This document shows, in pieces, positions 6,955-10,128 of a DNA stretch of 10,128 nt. A program made the translations under genes and the position numbers. Origin of the DNA: an uncultured Thalassospira sp. GTDB lineage: Bacteria; Pseudomonadota; Alphaproteobacteria; Rhodospirillales_A; Thalassospiraceae. The stretch is taken from the NCBI GenBank assembly GCA_946885765.1, contig CAMPHD010000092.1, positions 1 through 10,128 on the forward strand. Reading direction: 5' to 3'. Position 1 is the first letter of the stretch; each line of letters begins with the position of its first letter. Below the pieces are notes generated by a model. The model had not been told where the DNA came from. It saw nothing but the letters and a program-made list of their open reading frames with translations, and made no database searches.

Positions 6955-8511
6955 ATGCGAAAAAAGTTTTTCGATATCAATGATATGTCAGAAAACCCGG
7001 ATTGGTCCTTGCCGGTGAACGCGCTGCGGCTTGTTGTTGGATTGCTGGTTGCCAGCATCGTTCTGCTTGTAACCCTGTCTGCGGCATCCGCCCAGAATCC
7101 CGATTTTGTTGCATCGAAAAAGGCCAACGAGATACCGGTTTTCAGCGCGGTTTATCCCGAAGATGAATTTTGCGCGACACGCGGTGTTGGCGGGCTTTGT
7201 GCCGCCATGCCGGTCGATGTGCCCGAATTCGATGCCAATTTCATCTATCGCTTCGTCGCTTACGAGGCACAGCGTCCTTTTGACCGCTTTTCATGGCAAT
7301 CCTTTGTTTCGCTGCTATGGCCCCATGATGATGCGGGCGCACCGATTGCAACCGGATATCGCCAACCCGATGCGGGGCATGGGCTTTGGCAAAGTTATGC
7401 CACTAAAAATGATGTGTTTGGCGATATCGCAAAGGCCAATGCCTCTTGCCGCGCCGGGTTGCCTGACGGGCATCTGCTGCTGTCGGCATTTATCCAGTCA
7501 TCGGGCGATATCCTGATTGATCAGGCGGGCAATTTCATCCTCTATGACACGCGGATCAATGATGTTGCGGCGGATTATATCCGCTGGAACGGACTTGGGA
7601 CGGCGCAGGGGCGTCTGACCTTTGCCCAAAGCGGCCAGTCGGTGGAATTCCCGATGCTGACCCTGTCGGCTGGCGGAAAGGTTGCCGATAATTCCGAACT
7701 GCTGGCCAGTGACAAGACCTGGCTGACACCCGGTGCGCAACTGACCAAATTCGCATGGCGGATTATGACGGATACGCCAGACCGGGAACGATATTACACG
7801 CGCCCTGCCCGGATTGCGCTTGCTGCCGGGGATACACTGGACGGAACGGCCAAATGCCTTGATGTGACCGTTGGTCTGGTCGGGTTGCATATCGTTCAGC
7901 GGGTCAAAAGTGGTAATGGCGACCGCTGGGTCTGGTCAAGCTTCGAACATGCCGATAATGCCCCGCTTGCCGAAAATGCCCGACGCCCCAACAGCATCAT
8001 CGCCAATGACCTTTTCCCCGACGGCTGTCTGGCACCCGAAAAAACCGACCGCGATTACATCTTCTATGGCGGGGGTGCGCAGGGAGATAAGCAGGGAGAC
8101 AAGCAGGGAGGTAAAACGGATCGTGCGGCAAACGGAATCATCAGGTCCGATCTGCGCTGGGCCGATCAGCCGCCCTATGCCCGCGACCCGGATGGCAACC
8201 CCGTGGCGGCACCCGATATTGTGCGTTGCTGGCGGCTGTTTTCCGGCACAGCCGAAGCCAATTTCGTCTGGCAGCGCAAACTCGAAGGCAGTGTCTGGCA
8301 GAACTATTTCCTGCTTGGAACGCAATGGATCGGCAATGGTGGTGGTGCCCCGTTTGGTGTCGGGGAAATTCCGCGTTTTCTGACCAATACTGCACTCGAA
8401 AGCTTTATCCAGCATCAGGCCGATGGCACCTGCCTTGGCTGTCATGCCACGGCCTTCACCGATGCGGGGCAACCTTCCAATTTCACCTTCCTGCTTGATC
8501 CGGCGCGCTAA
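6955..8511 (+). CDS. Exported protein of unknown function with a single C-terminal CXXCH haem motif
   Basis: 518 residues. A long polar N-terminus (1-23) precedes a hydrophobic core (24-40) and ASA-Q, a good signal-peptidase site after residue 46, so it is probably periplasmic; if uncleaved it would be a membrane anchor. Visible motifs are FSWQSFVSLLWP (112-123), GLHIVQRVKSGNGDRWVWSSFEHADN (310-335, with H312 and H332), WQNYFLLGTQW (448-458), NTALESFIQ (478-486) and CLGCH (493-497), the covalent c-type haem site. From memory, proteins with a W-x-W-S-x-FEH-x-DN motif and a late CXXCH are usually named 'hypothetical' or 'cytochrome c family'; I know no assigned function. Only 21 residues follow the CXXCH, too few for an ordinary class I cytochrome c fold. 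Other cysteines (73, 82, 165, 301, 358, 425) might form disulphides. ATG at 6955 has only a weak Shine-Dalgarno; ATG at 6985 would keep the signal peptide and is possible. Confidence 0.87.
   Translation: MRKKFFDINDMSENPDWSLPVNALRLVVGLLVASIVLLVTLSAASAQNPDFVASKKANEIPVFSAVYPEDEFCATRGVGGLCAAMPVDVPEFDANFIYRFVAYEAQRPFDRFSWQSFVSLLWPHDDAGAPIATGYRQPDAGHGLWQSYATKNDVFGDIAKANASCRAGLPDGHLLLSAFIQSSGDILIDQAGNFILYDTRINDVAADYIRWNGLGTAQGRLTFAQSGQSVEFPMLTLSAGGKVADNSELLASDKTWLTPGAQLTKFAWRIMTDTPDRERYYTRPARIALAAGDTLDGTAKCLDVTVGLVGLHIVQRVKSGNGDRWVWSSFEHADNAPLAENARRPNSIIANDLFPDGCLAPEKTDRDYIFYGGGAQGDKQGDKQGGKTDRAANGIIRSDLRWADQPPYARDPDGNPVAAPDIVRCWRLFSGTAEANFVWQRKLEGSVWQNYFLLGTQWIGNGGGAPFGVGEIPRFLTNTALESFIQHQADGTCLGCHATAFTDAGQPSNFTFLLDPAR
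8080..8115 (+). repeat. In-frame 12-bp tandem repeat, three units (QGDK-QGDK-QGGK)
   Basis: CAGGGAGATAAG, CAGGGAGACAAG and CAGGGAGGTAAA lie head to tail in codon phase at residues 376-387 of the CXXCH protein. Units one and two differ by one silent base; unit three differs by three bases from unit one. The array sits in a glycine-rich, charged, probably surface loop, so copy number could change without breaking the frame. Confidence 0.9.
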
Positions 8512-8514
8512 CAT

Positions 8515-8528
8515 ATACCATTCGGTAT
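8515..8528. promoter_or_regulatory. 14-bp inverted repeat, possible TetR-type operator
   Basis: ATACC-ATTC-GGTAT begins 4 bases after the stop codon of the CXXCH gene. No T-run follows, so it is not a terminator. Short ACC-N4-GGT palindromes are typical of TetR-family operators, several of which control acyl-CoA genes. It lies about 130 bases before the acyl-CoA synthetase start, upstream of the candidate promoter. Function is inferred from shape only. Confidence 0.35.
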
Positions 8529-8565
8529 GACGCCGGGCTGTGCCTGATGGCGCATGACAAAATGG

Positions 8566-8594
8566 TTCATATTTGCGGATGCATCGACTAGCAT
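8566..8594 (+). promoter_or_regulatory. Weak candidate promoter for the acyl-CoA synthetase gene
   Basis: TTCATA (8566-8571) and TAGCAT (8589-8594, preceded by C) each match four of six consensus bases with a 17-nt spacer, giving a leader of about 58 nt. The 147-base gap holds no strong terminator, so read-through from the CXXCH gene is also possible. Confidence 0.3.
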
Positions 8595-8658
8595 GTCGCC
8601 GACCAAAACGTCGTGAAATCAAAAAATCAAAAAGACGTGGCGGATACAGGGAGGAAAC

Positions 8659-10128
8659 ATGCTGCCGGTTCGTGCGGATTACGCGTCGGTGCGTTCGGAT
8701 TTTGTCTGGGACGTACCCACCCATTTCAACATTGGTGTCGATGTTTGCGACAAGTGGGCAGACGATCCGGATCGTCTTGCACTGATGTATCGCAGGCGCG
8801 ATGGTTCACGCCGCGATTACAGCTTTGCCCAGCTCAAACGTCTGTCGAACCGCTTCGCCAATGTCATGCGCCGTCACGGCATCCGGCGCGGGGATCGGGT
8901 CGGCATCCTGTTGCCGCAAAGCCCCGAAACCGCCGTTGCCCATATCGCGACCTATAAAATGGGTGGCATTGCCGTGCCGCTCTTTACCCTTTTCGGGGTC
9001 GAGGCCCTTGAATATCGCCTAGGCAACTGTGCCGCCAAGGCATTGGTGACGGATCGGGAAGGGGCGCGAAAAATCGCTGAAATCCGCGATCTGCTTCCGG
9101 CTCTGGAATATGTCTATGTCATTGATGGTGCGCCCGATGGCTGTTTTGATTTCAAGGCCCTTTCGGCCGAGGCCAGCGACGATTTCGAACCGGTCAAGAC
9201 GCGCGCCGATGAACCGGCCCTGATCATTTATACATCCGGCACCACCGGCCAGCCAAAGGGCGCGCTGCATGCCCATGGCGTATTGCTGGGGCATTTGCCC
9301 GGTGTCGAAATGTCGCATGACTTTTTCCCGCAGGAGGACGACGTCATGTGGACCCCGGCCGACTGGGCATGGATCGGCGGGTTGCTTGATGTCCTGCTGC
9401 CCGCCTGGCATCACGGAAAGCCGGTCGTGGCCCACCGTTTTGAAAAATTCAGTGCCGAGGCCGCCTTTGGCCTGATTGCCGAATATGGCGTGCGCAATAC
9501 CTTCCTGCCGCCAACCGCGCTCAAGATGATGCGTTCCGCCGGGGATGAGGTGGCGGCAAAATTCAAATACAATATCCGATCCATCGCAAGCGGTGGCGAA
9601 ACATTGGGTGCGGAACTTCTTGATTGGGGGCGTCGCGTATTTGGCGTCACCATCAACGAGTTTTATGGCCAGACCGAATGCAACATGGTGGTCAGTTCCT
9701 GTCAGTCGATCATGGCTCCCAAACCCGGCGTCATGGGCCGCCCCGTGCCGGGGCATGATGTGGCGGTGATCGATATGGCGGGGAATGTGCTGCCTGTGGG
9801 GGAAATGGGCCGGATTGCGGTTCGGTCGCCCGATCCGGTGATGTTTCTGGAATATTGGCGCAACCCCGATGCCACCCGCGATAAATTCATCGGCGAATGG
9901 CTTCTGACCGGCGATATGGGCGAACTTGACGCGGATGGCTATATCCGCTTTGTCGGGCGCGATGATGATCTGATCAGTTCTGCGGGGTATCGCATCGGCC
10001 CCGGCGAGATCGAGGATTGCCTGATCGGCCATCCCGCCGTGCGCATGGCCGGTGTGATTGGCAAGCCCGACGAACAGCGCGGCCAGATCGTCAAGGCCTT
10101 CGTCGTGCTGGCCGACGGGATCGCGCAA
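8659..10128 (+). CDS. AMP-forming acyl-CoA synthetase (acetate/medium-chain type), 3' partial
   Basis: ANL-superfamily enzyme that activates a carboxylic acid with ATP to an acyl-AMP and passes the acyl group to coenzyme A; cytoplasmic. ATG at 8659 has an excellent ribosome site (GGGAGGAA, two bases before it). The frame runs without a stop for 490 codons to the window edge. Motifs in order: WDVPTHFNIGVDVCDKWADD (18-37, typical of ACSM/Acs-like enzymes), the phosphate loop YTSGTTGQPKG (191-201), WTPADWAWIGG, the adenine-binding YGQTE (336-340), TGD (417-419), and the hinge region GRDDDLISSAGYRIGPGEIE (433-452). The final 50-70 residues, including the catalytic lysine of the C-terminal domain, lie beyond the window. 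The N-terminal motif favours medium-chain or short branched acyl/benzoate-type acids over a strict acetyl-CoA synthetase, but the substrate is not decidable here. The long minus-strand frame opposite is a shadow. Confidence 0.95.
   Translation, partial: MLPVRADYASVRSDFVWDVPTHFNIGVDVCDKWADDPDRLALMYRRRDGSRRDYSFAQLKRLSNRFANVMRRHGIRRGDRVGILLPQSPETAVAHIATYKMGGIAVPLFTLFGVEALEYRLGNCAAKALVTDREGARKIAEIRDLLPALEYVYVIDGAPDGCFDFKALSAEASDDFEPVKTRADEPALIIYTSGTTGQPKGALHAHGVLLGHLPGVEMSHDFFPQEDDVMWTPADWAWIGGLLDVLLPAWHHGKPVVAHRFEKFSAEAAFGLIAEYGVRNTFLPPTALKMMRSAGDEVAAKFKYNIRSIASGGETLGAELLDWGRRVFGVTINEFYGQTECNMVVSSCQSIMAPKPGVMGRPVPGHDVAVIDMAGNVLPVGEMGRIAVRSPDPVMFLEYWRNPDATRDKFIGEWLLTGDMGELDADGYIRFVGRDDDLISSAGYRIGPGEIEDCLIGHPAVRMAGVIGKPDEQRGQIVKAFVVLADGIAQ

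Noticed and set aside
8531..8552. Imperfect hairpin (CGCC GGGC / GCCT GAT GGCG) as a terminator after the CXXCH gene
   Set aside because: It has a 3-nt bulge and a wobble pair, and CATGACAAAATGG follows instead of a T-run.
7936..8724. Minus-strand open frame of 262 codons across the end of the CXXCH gene
   Set aside because: Arg/His-rich and without motifs. It covers the plus-strand CXXCH motif and the start of the next gene, both of which have clear coding signals.
9019..10128. Minus-strand open frame of 369 codons
   Set aside because: It lies opposite the acyl-CoA synthetase, is His/Gly/Asp-rich as typical of antisense GC-rich frames, has no recognisable motif, and every ANL motif is in the plus frame.
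1..10128. CRISPR arrays, tRNA/rRNA genes, insertion sequences, toxin-antitoxin or phage genes
   Set aside because: No regularly spaced repeats, cloverleaf or rRNA-like segments, transposase motifs or paired small genes were seen. All long frames are explained by housekeeping, transport or unknown single-copy genes.

Overview
The window looks like chromosomal DNA of a free-living alphaproteobacterium. Gene style, moderately high GC, alphaproteobacterial-looking promoters and the protein set suggest Rhodospirillales, and from memory Thalassospira or a close relative. That genus guess rests on recognition, not on a search.

Layout: (1) 1-3020, plus strand: the RND efflux permease of the MexF/OqxB type, lacking about its first 50 residues because the window cuts it. 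It ends in a strong hairpin terminator. (2) 3185-4126, plus: htpX, a membrane zinc metalloprotease for membrane-protein quality control, with its own short promoter region. (3) 4315-5892, plus: a 525-residue helical protein of unknown function, with a TolB/FlgO-like N-terminal half and degenerate TPR-like repeats near the C-terminus. (4) 5926-5957: a near-perfect bidirectional terminator between convergent genes. (5) 5983-6702, minus: a Bax inhibitor-1 (YccA/YbhL/YetJ-like) membrane protein. (6) 6703-6954: a divergent control region with a perfect TATAAT, a CRP-like GTGA-N6-TCAC box and a small hairpin. (7) 6955-8511, plus: an exported protein of unknown function with a single CXXCH haem-binding motif only 22 residues from its C-terminus. 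(8) 8659 to the right edge, plus: an acyl-CoA synthetase of the acetate/medium-chain AMP-forming type, still open where the window ends. It overlaps a long antisense open frame that is not a gene.

Themes: HtpX and a BI-1/YccA-family protein lie about 1.9 kb apart, flanking the unknown TPR-like protein. In E. coli, HtpX and YccA are both linked to FtsH-dependent membrane-protein quality control, so the unknown protein may belong to the same theme (inference). The cytochrome-like protein and the acyl-CoA synthetase point the same way, and I see no convincing terminator between them. I see no RNA genes, insertion sequences, CRISPR arrays or phage genes. The least explained items are the 525-residue protein and the C-terminal-haem exported protein.
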